A stretch of DNA of 49,248 bases from an uncultured bacterium (lineage in GTDB: Bacteria > Nitrospirota > Thermodesulfovibrionia > Thermodesulfovibrionales > CALJEL01), in NCBI GenBank assembly GCA_938074335.1, contig CALJEL010000028.1, positions 1 to 49,248 of the forward strand, read 5' to 3'. The position numbers were made by a program, and so were the translations under genes. A model generated the notes under the pieces. The model saw nothing but the letters and a program-made list of their open reading frames with translations, ran no database searches and was not told the DNA's origin. This document shows positions 7,517-14,476 of this stretch, one piece after another. Positions within the stretch are counted from its first letter, which is position 1. Each line of letters opens with the position of its first letter.

Positions 7517-9349
7517 TCAAAGCAGTCTCACCGCCTCCTCAAGCATCTTCAAGCCCCTTATCTCACTTCCCATCATGGGGAACTGAAGCACAGGGAGTTT
7601 GAATTTATCATTAATCTCTCTAAGGTAACGCATCTGCATTGCCCTTCTGCTTTTAAAGAAATCATTTGTGCAGACCTCTTCAGGAAGTATGAGGTTTGCA
7701 ATAACAAGCTGTGTCTCTATCCCGGCGTCTTTTAAATCAAGCATTGCCCTGTAAGATTCAAGTATAGGAGTGGATTCAGGATAAAGGACAAGGCTAAAGA
7801 CTGTGCGGTCTTTGTCTTTCAATATATTGATTATTTCCCTGAACCTGTTCTGTGTTGCCTCTTTTGCCTGAAGGGCCTCCTGTGTGGATACCATCATCTC
7901 TACCTGGCGTGCATAATCAAAGGGAAGACTGAGGAGCCTCAGTGTATGACCTGTGGGAGCTGTATCAAAGACAATCAGATTATAATCCCTTCCTTCAATA
8001 TACTGAATAAATTTATCGAAGGCTGCCATCTCCTCTGTGCATGGAGAGTTTAATTCTTCTTCCATGGCCTTGATCATGTCCTCTGAGTATTTACCCCTTG
8101 CATCATTTAATACCCTTTCTTTATATTCCCTGAATGCCTCCTCTTGATCAACCATCACTGCAAAAAGATTTTCAGTAACCTTTACGGGAATGCTTCCGAT
8201 CTTTACATCAAGGACCTCTCCTATATGTGCAGCAGGGTCTGTTGTTACAAGTAAGGTCTTAAATCCTCTCTGTGCTGTATAAAGGGCGGTAATGCAGGAT
8301 ATGGTTGTCTTACCGACACCGCCCTTTCCTGTAAAGAATAATGCCTTTGTGCCCTTTATGGGAATCCAGAGTTTGTTTATATCCGGTTTTGTAAGAACTG
8401 GCACAGATATTTGTGCAAGATCAATCTTTTCTTTAAATTCTGGCCTGACGCCATTGAATAACTCTTTAGCTATACTCTTGAGGGTCTCGATACCCTTGAC
8501 CTCATTGTTTCTTAAAAACATATATCGCTTTGGCCTATCAAGAGCCACTTTTGCCTTCTCAATCACACTTTGCTGGGATTCATATTTCTTTTTAAAGAAA
8601 TCAATCTCGCAGACCTCCTCTGGCAGTATCCCGTTTATGATTATCTCTCCTGATTTAACACCAATCGTCTCGAGCTCTTTTGAAGCCCTTATTGTTTCAT
8701 AAAGCGAGAGTTCCTCGGGCCTCATGACGAATATAAAGGTTGTCCTCTCAGGGTCTCTTAAAAGGGCTGTTGCCCTGTCATATTTTTCCTTTGATTCCTG
8801 AATCGTCTGAACAGGACCAAGGCAGGTCTGGCCAGTTCCCTTTGCTGATTCTTCTATATGTTTTGACCAGTCAACTGGTAGCTCCAGGAGCCTTATGGTG
8901 TGGCCTGTTGGAGCGGTGTCGAATACAATGACATCATATTCATCTGTCTCCATAAAATCTATGAATCGGTCAAAGGATGCCATCTCTGTAGTGCAGGGAC
9001 CACTTAGTTGTTCATCAATTGAGGCGATTACATCCTCGGGCATAATCTCCCTGAAAGGAGCTATTATCCTCTCCTTATATTCTCTTGTTGCCTCATCAGG
9101 GTCTATCTCCATGGCATAGAGGTTATCAATACCTTTAATCGGAGTTATCCTGTGTCCTATCTCCTGTTCAAAGACATCGGCAAGATTTGAGGCAGGGTCT
9201 GTGGTAACAATCAGAGTCTTTTTGCCCTGTAAGGCATAGTGTATTGAAGTGGCAGATGCCATGGTGGTCTTACCAACACCACCCTTGCCTGAGAAAAAGA
9301 TGTATTGGGTGAATCGGTGAATCGGTGAATTGGTGAATTGGTTATCCAT
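7517..9349 (-). CDS. arsA: Arsenite-translocating ATPase ArsA, tandem two-domain form
   Basis: A 610-residue duplicated ATPase. Each half has the deviant Walker A GKGGVGKTT (residues 21-29 and 341-349), the switch DPASNLADVF or DPAAHIGEV, and the signal motif DTAPTGHT. Cysteines 119, 176 and 437 stand where E. coli ArsA binds arsenite (Cys113, 172, 422). Family knowledge: ArsA energises efflux with a membrane partner, here probably ACR3, and receives As(III) from ArsD. The N-terminus has about 14 extra residues (MDNQFTNSPIHRFT) encoded by a tandem 8-bp repeat. Its start overlaps the upstream gene as TAATG. Confidence 0.93.
   Translation of the reverse strand: MDNQFTNSPIHRFTQYIFFSGKGGVGKTTMASATSIHYALQGKKTLIVTTDPASNLADVFEQEIGHRITPIKGIDNLYAMEIDPDEATREYKERIIAPFREIMPEDVIASIDEQLSGPCTTEMASFDRFIDFMETDEYDVIVFDTAPTGHTIRLLELPVDWSKHIEESAKGTGQTCLGPVQTIQESKEKYDRATALLRDPERTTFIFVMRPEELSLYETIRASKELETIGVKSGEIIINGILPEEVCEIDFFKKKYESQQSVIEKAKVALDRPKRYMFLRNNEVKGIETLKSIAKELFNGVRPEFKEKIDLAQISVPVLTKPDINKLWIPIKGTKALFFTGKGGVGKTTISCITALYTAQRGFKTLLVTTDPAAHIGEVLDVKIGSIPVKVTENLFAVMVDQEEAFREYKERVLNDARGKYSEDMIKAMEEELNSPCTEEMAAFDKFIQYIEGRDYNLIVFDTAPTGHTLRLLSLPFDYARQVEMMVSTQEALQAKEATQNRFREIINILKDKDRTVFSLVLYPESTPILESYRAMLDLKDAGIETQLVIANLILPEEVCTNDFFKSRRAMQMRYLREINDKFKLPVLQFPMMGSEIRGLKMLEEAVRLL
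9311..9342. repeat. Four tandem 8-bp units inside the arsA 5' end
   Basis: Two copies of GAATCGGT are followed by two of GAATTGGT (plus strand). They encode the extra N-terminal residues of ArsA, so this low-complexity repeat lies inside a coding sequence. Since 8 is not a multiple of 3, successive units are read in different frames. Confidence 0.85.
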
Positions 9350-9711
9350 TAAAAATTCCTCCTGCTATGGATTAATTTAGTGAGCATCGCTCCAATCTTG
9401 TTACATCGACTTTCAAGATCATCAAATATTATTTCGTTTATATAGTCTATTTCTCTCGCTATCTCTAACTGAGTTCTCAGTTCAGCAAGTGAGCCCTTAG
9501 CAATCATGAGAAATCTTATGAAATCCTTATTACTATAGCGCTCATAGCCCTCAGCTATATTAGAAACTATAGAGACCGATGATCTATTCATCTGTTCTTT
9601 TAAGCCAGAATCTTTTAAAAATTTTCCTTGAGCAGTTAATTTATAAATGTCGATAGCTAAAGCCTTTGCTTCTTGCCACACTTTCAATTCTTTGAAACTC
9701 TGATAACTCAC
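9349..9711 (-). CDS. Four-helix-bundle protein (23S rRNA intervening-sequence protein family)
   Basis: A 120-residue protein with the family's N-terminal FKELKVWQEAKALAIDIYKLT, the central NRSSVSIVSNIAEGYER and the C-terminal arginine and leucine-rich helix. These helical-bundle proteins occur inside 23S rRNA intervening sequences and as free genes; their function is unknown. Finding one inside an ars operon, flanked on both sides by 8-bp tandem repeats, suggests insertion as a small mobile or hitchhiking unit. Confidence 0.8.
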   Translation of the reverse strand: MSYQSFKELKVWQEAKALAIDIYKLTAQGKFLKDSGLKEQMNRSSVSIVSNIAEGYERYSNKDFIRFLMIAKGSLAELRTQLEIAREIDYINEIIFDDLESRCNKIGAMLTKLIHSRRNF

Positions 9712-9786
9712 CCCTTCACCTCTTCACCTCTTAACCTCTTAACCTCTTAACCTCTTAACCCCTTAACCCCTTCACCTCTTCACCTT
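9708..9786. repeat. Tandem 8-bp repeat array (TTAACCTC-type)
   Basis: About nine degenerate octamers, such as TTAACCTC, TTAACCCC and TTCACCTC, run between the selenoprotein candidate gene and the four-helix-bundle gene. They overlap the start of the latter by a few bases. There is no coding potential across the array. Confidence 0.9.
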
Positions 9787-9795
9787 CCTTTACTC

Positions 9796-10086
9796 TCAGC
9801 CACAGCATGAAGTTTGCGGCATGCCGATTATAATAAATCCACGATCATCAGAATAATCTATGGTTGCTCCTGAGAGCATATTACCTGCCATTTTTTCCAG
9901 AAACACCCTTAAACCATCTCTTTCAATGGTTATATCCTGATTCTCAGGTTCTTCGGCTATGTCCATAGCCAGTGACGGACCTCAGCCCCCGCCTGCTGTG
10001 AATATCCTTATACCATAATTATCAGCCTTATGTTCTTTAAGAATATCCTTAAATTTCTGTACAGCATTGGTGGTTATTTCAACCAT
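9796..10086 (-). CDS. HesB/IscA-like selenoprotein candidate (Sec35, UGA)
   Basis: The frame from ATG 10086 (AGGAGG 8 bases upstream) to the stop at 9796-9798 encodes 96 residues with one in-frame UGA at codon 35 (9984-9982). The protein matches the upstream paralog on both sides of the UGA: GIRIFTAGGG-U-GPSLAMDIAEEPEN against GIRIFQAGDG-C-CGTPGLGLDAAETPEN. Codon 35 corresponds to Cys35 of IscA, a cluster or metal ligand. The sequence after the UGA stays conserved and open and ends PQTSCCG. A SECIS-like hairpin follows the UGA. HesB-like selenoproteins are known from bacterial selenoproteome surveys; one in an arsenic operon is notable. A standard gene caller would miss or split it. Confidence 0.85.
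9955..9984 (-). promoter_or_regulatory. Candidate bacterial SECIS element
   Basis: Right after the UGA (9984-9982) come 11 bases, then a perfect 6-bp stem GGCTAT/ATAGCC closing the loop GGAC. The loop begins 17 nt after the UGA and starts with two G's. This fits the general bacterial SECIS model (apical loop about 16-37 nt from UGA, with a G in the first loop positions). An alternative pairing GTCC/GGAC overlaps it. Confidence 0.7.
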
Positions 10087-10124
10087 CTGAAAACCTCCTG
10101 TGTTTATTATTTAGTGCCATGATT

Positions 10125-10436
10125 TTAATTGCATGCGCCACTGCCGCATTCGGAAGAGCGGGGCAGACCGCTTATGCTAAAACCAGACCCTTCACTATAA
10201 TCTATCACTGCATTATCAAGCAGTTCTGTAATTGAGCCATCCACATAGATCTTTAATCCATCTTTTTCTATGATCATATCTCCATTTTCCGGAGTTTCAG
10301 CTGCATCAAGACCAAGGCCTGGTGTGCCACAGCAGCCATCACCCGCCTGGAATATACGAATGCCGTAATGTTCAACATTGTTATCAGCAAGGATCTTTTT
10401 AAACCTGTTTATGGCTGATGGGGTTAGATTAAGCAT
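10125..10436 (-). CDS. HesB/IscA-like protein, Cys form
   Basis: A 103-residue HesB/IscA-fold protein. Family members bind iron or [Fe-S] clusters and deliver them. Cys35 (and Cys36) in AGDGCCGTPGLGLD matches IscA Cys35, but the C-terminal CGCG of IscA is replaced by ECGSGAC (Cys97, Cys102). It is the paralog of the UGA-containing gene that follows 38 bases downstream. Being in an ars operon, it could repair clusters damaged by As(III) or bind arsenite through its thiols; both are inferences. Confidence 0.8.
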   Translation of the reverse strand: MLNLTPSAINRFKKILADNNVEHYGIRIFQAGDGCCGTPGLGLDAAETPENGDMIIEKDGLKIYVDGSITELLDNAVIDYSEGSGFSISGLPRSSECGSGACN

Positions 10437-10472
10437 TGTTAGTACCTCCCAATTAGAAATATCCTTTATTTA

Positions 10473-10811
10473 TTATTTTACCTGCAGTGTCATTGGCTTC
10501 TGAGCTAACGGCTTAATGCCAAGGGCATCACACAACTCTTCATATGATGGATACTGGCCGGTCTTGAAGACCTTACCGTTTACAATAGTTATGGGGAGTA
10601 TCTTTTTTCCGTTCTTTGTAAGCAATGACCTTACCTCTGGATTTGACATAAAGTCCTTTGGCTGCTGTGCAAGGTTGAACCTTTCAACCTCCACACCCTG
10701 TTTCTTCAACGCCAGTATGGCATCATTCATTTTCACCAGAACAGGGTCAATATTGGGGCCGCAAAGTCCTGATGAGCAGCATAATGCTGGGTCGAAGATT
10801 TGAATCTTCAT
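10473..10811 (-). CDS. arsD: Arsenite metallochaperone ArsD
   Basis: A 112-residue thioredoxin-fold ArsD. The N-terminal FDPALCCSSGLCGPNIDP carries Cys11, Cys12 and Cys17, equivalent to the Cys12-Cys13-Cys18 triad that binds As(III) and passes it to ArsA. The middle shows the family's FNLAQQPKDFMSNPEV and LPITIVNGKV. The start overlaps the stop of the upstream Usp gene by 4 bases. The C-terminal cysteine pairs found in some ArsD proteins are absent. Confidence 0.92.
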   Translation of the reverse strand: MKIQIFDPALCCSSGLCGPNIDPVLVKMNDAILALKKQGVEVERFNLAQQPKDFMSNPEVRSLLTKNGKKILPITIVNGKVFKTGQYPSYEELCDALGIKPLAQKPMTLQVK

Positions 10812-11728
10812 AGCGTTACCTCCTTAAGACATTTTTCACTCTTTATAAGTAATACGGGTCTGTCGCTGTATTCAACAACATTCCTTGATACAGAACCCCA
10901 GAGGATTCCCTCTACATATCCCTTTCCATGTGTACCCATTATGATCATGGTTATATCCTCCTCACGGGCAATCCTCATAAGATCAGACGCTGGCCTGCCA
11001 ATTTCAAGTCTGAGCTTTACCTTAAAGCCTGATTGCTCAAGTTCTTTCTTAACCGCCTCCAGCCTTTCCATGTCCTCTTTTTCAAACTCTTTAAACTTTT
11101 CTGCGGGCTGTAGTCTCATTGCCTTTTCATTCATCACATGGGCAACCACTACCTCTTCTACTTCCGCATCCTTCAATCCCTTAAGATACTGAAGGGTAAT
11201 CTTTGCACAGTCTGACCAATCTGTCGGATAAAGGAGCCTTTTGAACATATTCTTGCATATCCTTTCGCATTCCGCCTTTGAGGCACCAAAGGCAGCTGGA
11301 TATTTAGGTATAAATACAGGAATGTCTCCATAGCGTATGATCCTGTCGGTGTTTGAACCAATAAATATCTCTTTTAGAGGACTCTTTTTCTGTCTTCCTG
11401 AGACAATCAGAGATATTCCGGGCTCCTCCTCTACTACCTTCAGTATCTCCCTGTAAGGTATGCCTACTCTAATTATCTTTTTTGGCCTGAGACCTGCTTC
11501 TTCCACAATCTTTATAGCCTCTTTCATCTTCTCTTCAGCAATTGCCTGAAGGGACTCCACATCTCTGGTGGAGTATCCTTCATATTTATCCATTGGCAGT
11601 TTTGAGACATCAATGACATGAACAAGGACAATCTCCTCTGTACCAATGCTTTTAAAGTCAAGGATACATCTGAGCAGATCAAGGGAAAACTCCTCAAACT
11701 TAATAGGATAAAGTATCTTTTTATACAT
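10808..11728 (-). CDS. Tandem universal stress protein (UspA x2)
   Basis: A 306-residue cytoplasmic protein with two Usp domains, about 1-145 and 158-300. The second keeps the ATP-binding motif GTHGKGYVEGILWGSVS (GxxGx9GS); the equivalent in the first (SGRQKKSPLKEIFIGSNTD) is degenerate, so probably only one site binds nucleotide. It lies 2 bases after acr3 and overlaps arsD, so it is part of the arsenic operon. Usp genes in ars clusters occur elsewhere, but their role is undefined. Confidence 0.85.
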   Translation of the reverse strand: MYKKILYPIKFEEFSLDLLRCILDFKSIGTEEIVLVHVIDVSKLPMDKYEGYSTRDVESLQAIAEEKMKEAIKIVEEAGLRPKKIIRVGIPYREILKVVEEEPGISLIVSGRQKKSPLKEIFIGSNTDRIIRYGDIPVFIPKYPAAFGASKAECERICKNMFKRLLYPTDWSDCAKITLQYLKGLKDAEVEEVVVAHVMNEKAMRLQPAEKFKEFEKEDMERLEAVKKELEQSGFKVKLRLEIGRPASDLMRIAREEDITMIIMGTHGKGYVEGILWGSVSRNVVEYSDRPVLLIKSEKCLKEVTL

Positions 11729-11730
11729 GA

Positions 11731-12783
11731 TTATCTCCTCCCTTTAAAGAGTCTATACTCTGTATTTTTTGCAAACCAGACAAGGGCAAGCATGACAGGC
11801 ACCTCAATCAGCGGACCAATAACTGTCGCAAGCGCCACGGTGGGATTAAATGCCGTTATTGCTATTGCTATTGCTATCTCAAAATCCCTTCCTGTTGAAT
11901 TGAAGCCTACAGCCACGGCATCTTCATAATTCAAACCGAGCTTCCAGCTAACAAGATATACAACAACAAACATGGTCCAGAAAAAAAGGGTCATGGGTAC
12001 TGCCATCTGAACAATAAACATGGGTTTTTCAAGTATTAAGTCACCTTTCAGGGCAAACATCACAACAAGAGTAAACAAAAGTCCTATAATGGACATGGTA
12101 TCAAGATAGAATTTCAATTTATGAAACCATTCCTCTCCAAATCTTTTCACGCCCAGAAACCGTGTAAGCATCCCGGCAACAAGCGGTACACCGAGATAAA
12201 GAAGCACGCTTTCACCCACCACCCAAACATCAAAATGGATATTGCCAAGCAGCAGCTTTGCATAAACAGGTATGAGGATCATCTGAACAATAGAGTTCAA
12301 TGCCACCAATACTATAGCAAGGGGCCCATTTCCTGCTGAAAGATAGGTAAAGACGATAACCATCGCAATACAGGGTGCAAGACCATAAAGGACAAGCCCT
12401 GTGTATAAATCCTGTTCACCACTCAGGAATATCTTTGCAAGAAGGAGCATAAAGAACGGTGCGATGGAATAGTTGAAGAACATAACGATAAGGAGCTGTT
12501 TTGGCGAGCGTGTTGCCTTTCCAAGGTCCTCAAACTTTATATTCGCCATTGCCGGATACATCATCATGAAAAGGCCCACAACTATGCCAAGGGCAAGGGT
12601 GTTTCCTATGCTGAACTGATAATTGCCATGAAAGATAGACTTAATGGCATCAATCGGAGGCGTTAGTTCAAAATTTGAAATCCCGTACCACTTGCCAATC
12701 GCAATGCCTATGGCCATACTTACAATTACAAAAACTGGCAACAGCCTGAAGTTGTGAAGCTTTTCGAGAAATCTTCTGATCAT
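11731..12783 (-). CDS. acr3: Arsenite efflux permease ACR3
   Basis: A 350-residue, ten-helix permease of the ACR3 (ArsB3) family. The signature GLAPCIAMVIVFTYLSAGNG contains the essential Cys of helix 4, and FNSTGRDFEIAIAIAI matches the helix 9-10 region. It exports As(III) across the inner membrane, probably helped by ArsA. Three bases separate it from arsR. It is the closer match to classical ACR3 of the two related permeases in this operon. Confidence 0.9.
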   Translation of the reverse strand: MIRRFLEKLHNFRLLPVFVIVSMAIGIAIGKWYGISNFELTPPIDAIKSIFHGNYQFSIGNTLALGIVVGLFMMMYPAMANIKFEDLGKATRSPKQLLIVMFFNYSIAPFFMLLLAKIFLSGEQDLYTGLVLYGLAPCIAMVIVFTYLSAGNGPLAIVLVALNSIVQMILIPVYAKLLLGNIHFDVWVVGESVLLYLGVPLVAGMLTRFLGVKRFGEEWFHKLKFYLDTMSIIGLLFTLVVMFALKGDLILEKPMFIVQMAVPMTLFFWTMFVVVYLVSWKLGLNYEDAVAVGFNSTGRDFEIAIAIAITAFNPTVALATVIGPLIEVPVMLALVWFAKNTEYRLFKGRR

Positions 12784-12786
12784 TTC

Positions 12787-13191
12787 TTACCTCCACATAC
12801 CATCTGATTTTGGTTTCAGTAGAACCTCTATCCTGGCTCCTCTATTTTTAAGGAATTTTTCCAGCCTCTTTTTGTCTTCCCTTACTTCCTCTTCAGAAAT
12901 CCTTTCAATTACAGAAAGTACTAAAAATCTCTTAAACATATCTGACTCGTCGATACTGTAATGAATCCACTTTCCCTGTTTTCTGTCCTTAATCAATCCC
13001 GCTTCTTTTAATACCCCGAGATGAAAGGATACCTTCGGTTGAATCATATCCAGGGCAGCAACAATGTCACATACGCAGAGTTCTCTCTGCTCAAGGAGCT
13101 TCAGTATCCTTAGCCTTGTCTCATCAGAAATGGCCTTGAACAAAATAGTTAACTGGTTGATTTGTGAATGAGTGATTTGATTCATGGCCAT
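12787..13191 (-). CDS. arsR: Arsenic-responsive repressor ArsR
   Basis: A 134-residue ArsR/SmtB winged-helix repressor, first gene of the operon. The metal site ELCVCDI has Cys39 and Cys41 in the recognition-helix position used by classical As(III) sensors. It is followed by the helix-turn-helix PKVSFHLGVLKEAGLIKDRKQGKW. The N-terminal residues MAMNQITHSQINQL come from low-complexity sequence similar to the octamer repeats; a start at the second ATG is possible. It presumably represses its own operon by binding the inverted repeats upstream. Confidence 0.92.
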   Translation of the reverse strand: MAMNQITHSQINQLTILFKAISDETRLRILKLLEQRELCVCDIVAALDMIQPKVSFHLGVLKEAGLIKDRKQGKWIHYSIDESDMFKRFLVLSVIERISEEEVREDKKRLEKFLKNRGARIEVLLKPKSDGMWR

Positions 13192-13277
13192 CTATAAATT
13201 ATTTTTTATGCGACGGGATCATCCTGTCTTCTGCACTGGTCTGTTTGCAAGAGAGATGATCCGGCATTGTTTTATTA

Positions 13278-13296
13278 ACTTATAAACCATATAAGT
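13278..13296. promoter_or_regulatory. Inverted repeat downstream of the ars promoter
   Basis: Perfect 7-bp arms ACTTATA and TATAAGT are separated by 5 bp, about 82 bp upstream of the arsR start and downstream of the predicted transcription start. It is a candidate second ArsR site. Confidence 0.45.
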
Positions 13297-13330
13297 AAGC
13301 AAAGTTTTTAGCATTTATACTTTATATTTT

Positions 13331-13356
13331 AATATATAAACAAATTTTTATATATT
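13331..13356. promoter_or_regulatory. Candidate ArsR operator
   Basis: Perfect 10-bp inverted repeat, AATATATAAA and TTTATATATT, with a 6-bp spacer. It lies between the -35 (TTGACA on the minus strand, 13358-13363) and the AT-rich -10 of the ars promoter, where a repressor dimer would block polymerase. Its size suits ArsR/SmtB operators. Confidence 0.6.
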
Positions 13357-13363
13357 ATGTCAA
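13335..13363 (-). promoter_or_regulatory. Promoter of the ars operon
   Basis: Minus-strand TTGACA at 13363-13358, a 17-bp spacer, and TTTATA at 13340-13335 within a long AT-rich tract; other -10 registers are possible. It drives arsR and the roughly 9-kb operon behind it. Confidence 0.6.
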
Positions 13364-13414
13364 GTGCTACACTGTGCTCGCACCAGCTCATTTCACACAG
13401 GCAGTCAATATTGG

Positions 13415-13443
13415 TTGACAATATGCTCTATCTCCTTTAATAT
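13415..13443 (+). promoter_or_regulatory. Promoter of the DUF948-YtxH-hyp operon
   Basis: TTGACA at 13415-13420, 17 bp, then TAATAT at 13438-13443, 28 bp before the DUF948 start. It faces away from the ars promoter. Confidence 0.55.
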
Positions 13444-13470
13444 AAAATTATAAAAATCCCGAGGTGATAG

Positions 13471-13824
13471 ATGAGCTGGTTTGAAATAATTGGTGGTCTT
13501 TCTGTTATTGTCCTTATTATTTTTTTGATATTGCTGATACTGGAGCTGAGAAGGTCACTTAAAAATTTTGACTCAACATTAAATGACTTCAAAGAAACCT
13601 TAAAGAGCCTTAAAAAAACCTCCGATGAAATAGGTGCTATTGCAGAAGACATGAGGGCATTCAGCAGCTCAATTAAAAATATCAGCAGAAATATTGAGTA
13701 TGTCAGCAGCACCATTGAAGACATAACATTCAGCCTTGAGTCAAGGACAAAGGCACTGAAGGTTGCCATAGCAGCAGGGCTTTCAGCCCTTTTAAAAAAT
13801 CCTGATGAAGGAGGTAAGTCATGA
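13471..13824 (+). CDS. DUF948 membrane-anchored coiled-coil protein
   Basis: A 117-residue protein with one N-terminal transmembrane helix (residues 5-25) followed by a long heptad-like helix, the DUF948 pattern. Function is unknown; such proteins often occur beside YtxH proteins and are linked to stress or envelope structure. GAGGTGAT upstream supports the ATG at 13471. The stop overlaps the next start (ATGA). Confidence 0.8.
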   Translation: MSWFEIIGGLSVIVLIIFLILLILELRRSLKNFDSTLNDFKETLKSLKKTSDEIGAIAEDMRAFSSSIKNISRNIEYVSSTIEDITFSLESRTKALKVAIAAGLSALLKNPDEGGKS

Positions 13825-14102
13825 AAGATGAAGGACATGGAACAGGTTCATTATTCCTCGCCTTTATACTTGGCGGATTGGTTGGCGCAGGCATAGCCCT
13901 TCTTACAGCACCAAGAAGTGGGGAAGAGACAAGAAAAAGGATAAAGGAATTTGCAGATGAACTCCTTGAGAAGGCAAAGGAAACCTATGAGAGTAGCAGG
14001 GAATTTGTTACTGATAAAAAGAGTGCCATAAAGTCAGCCCTTGAGGCTGCCAAAGAGGCATATGAAAAGGAGCTTGAAAGGCTCTCAAAAGAACATAAAT
14101 AA
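13821..14102 (+). CDS. YtxH-like small membrane protein
   Basis: A 93-residue protein with an N-terminal glycine-rich hydrophobic segment (LFLAFILGGLVGAGIALLTAPRSG) typical of YtxH proteins, then a charged amphipathic helix rich in Lys, Glu and Ala. It is coupled on both sides (ATGA with DUF948, TAATG with hypA), so hydrogenase maturation genes are co-transcribed with it. Confidence 0.8.
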   Translation: MKDEGHGTGSLFLAFILGGLVGAGIALLTAPRSGEETRKRIKEFADELLEKAKETYESSREFVTDKKSAIKSALEAAKEAYEKELERLSKEHK

Positions 14103-14476
14103 TGCATGAGGCATCCATCGCACAATCCATACTTGAGATAGCCATCAATGAGTGCCTCAAGGCAGAAGGCAGCAGGATTGACAGGATAAGGGTTGAGATA
14201 GGTATTATGAATAGTGTAAATGCAGAATCCCTTTTATTTGCCTTCAATGCCGCAAAGATAAATACCATAGCAGAGGATGCAGAGCTTGATATAATAGAAA
14301 AACCAGTAGGTGGTTATTGCAAAGGCTGTAAGAAGAGATTCATAAGTAAAGAACTCTTTATATTAAATTGCCCCATTTGTGGAGGACAGGATTTTGTCAT
14401 TGATCAAGGAAGAGAGCTTAATATCATAGAGCTGGAGGTATCAGGTGAAACTGAAGGTAGTAAAAAATATACTTGA
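14102..14476 (+). CDS. hypA: Hydrogenase nickel incorporation protein HypA
   Basis: A 124-residue nickel chaperone. The N-terminal MHE supplies the nickel ligand His2, and two CxxC pairs (CKGC and CPIC) form the structural zinc site. It works with HypB to insert nickel into [NiFe] hydrogenase large subunits. The gene overlaps hypB by about 30 bases. The C-terminal tail is slightly longer than usual because of that overlap. Confidence 0.9.
   Translation: MHEASIAQSILEIAINECLKAEGSRIDRIRVEIGIMNSVNAESLLFAFNAAKINTIAEDAELDIIEKPVGGYCKGCKKRFISKELFILNCPICGGQDFVIDQGRELNIIELEVSGETEGSKKYT

Noticed and set aside
9982-9984. UGA in the second HesB-like gene as an ordinary stop or pseudogene
   Set aside because: The frame continues with strong similarity to the paralog for about 60 codons, the UGA replaces a functional Cys, and a SECIS-like hairpin follows. 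Decay would rarely produce this combination.
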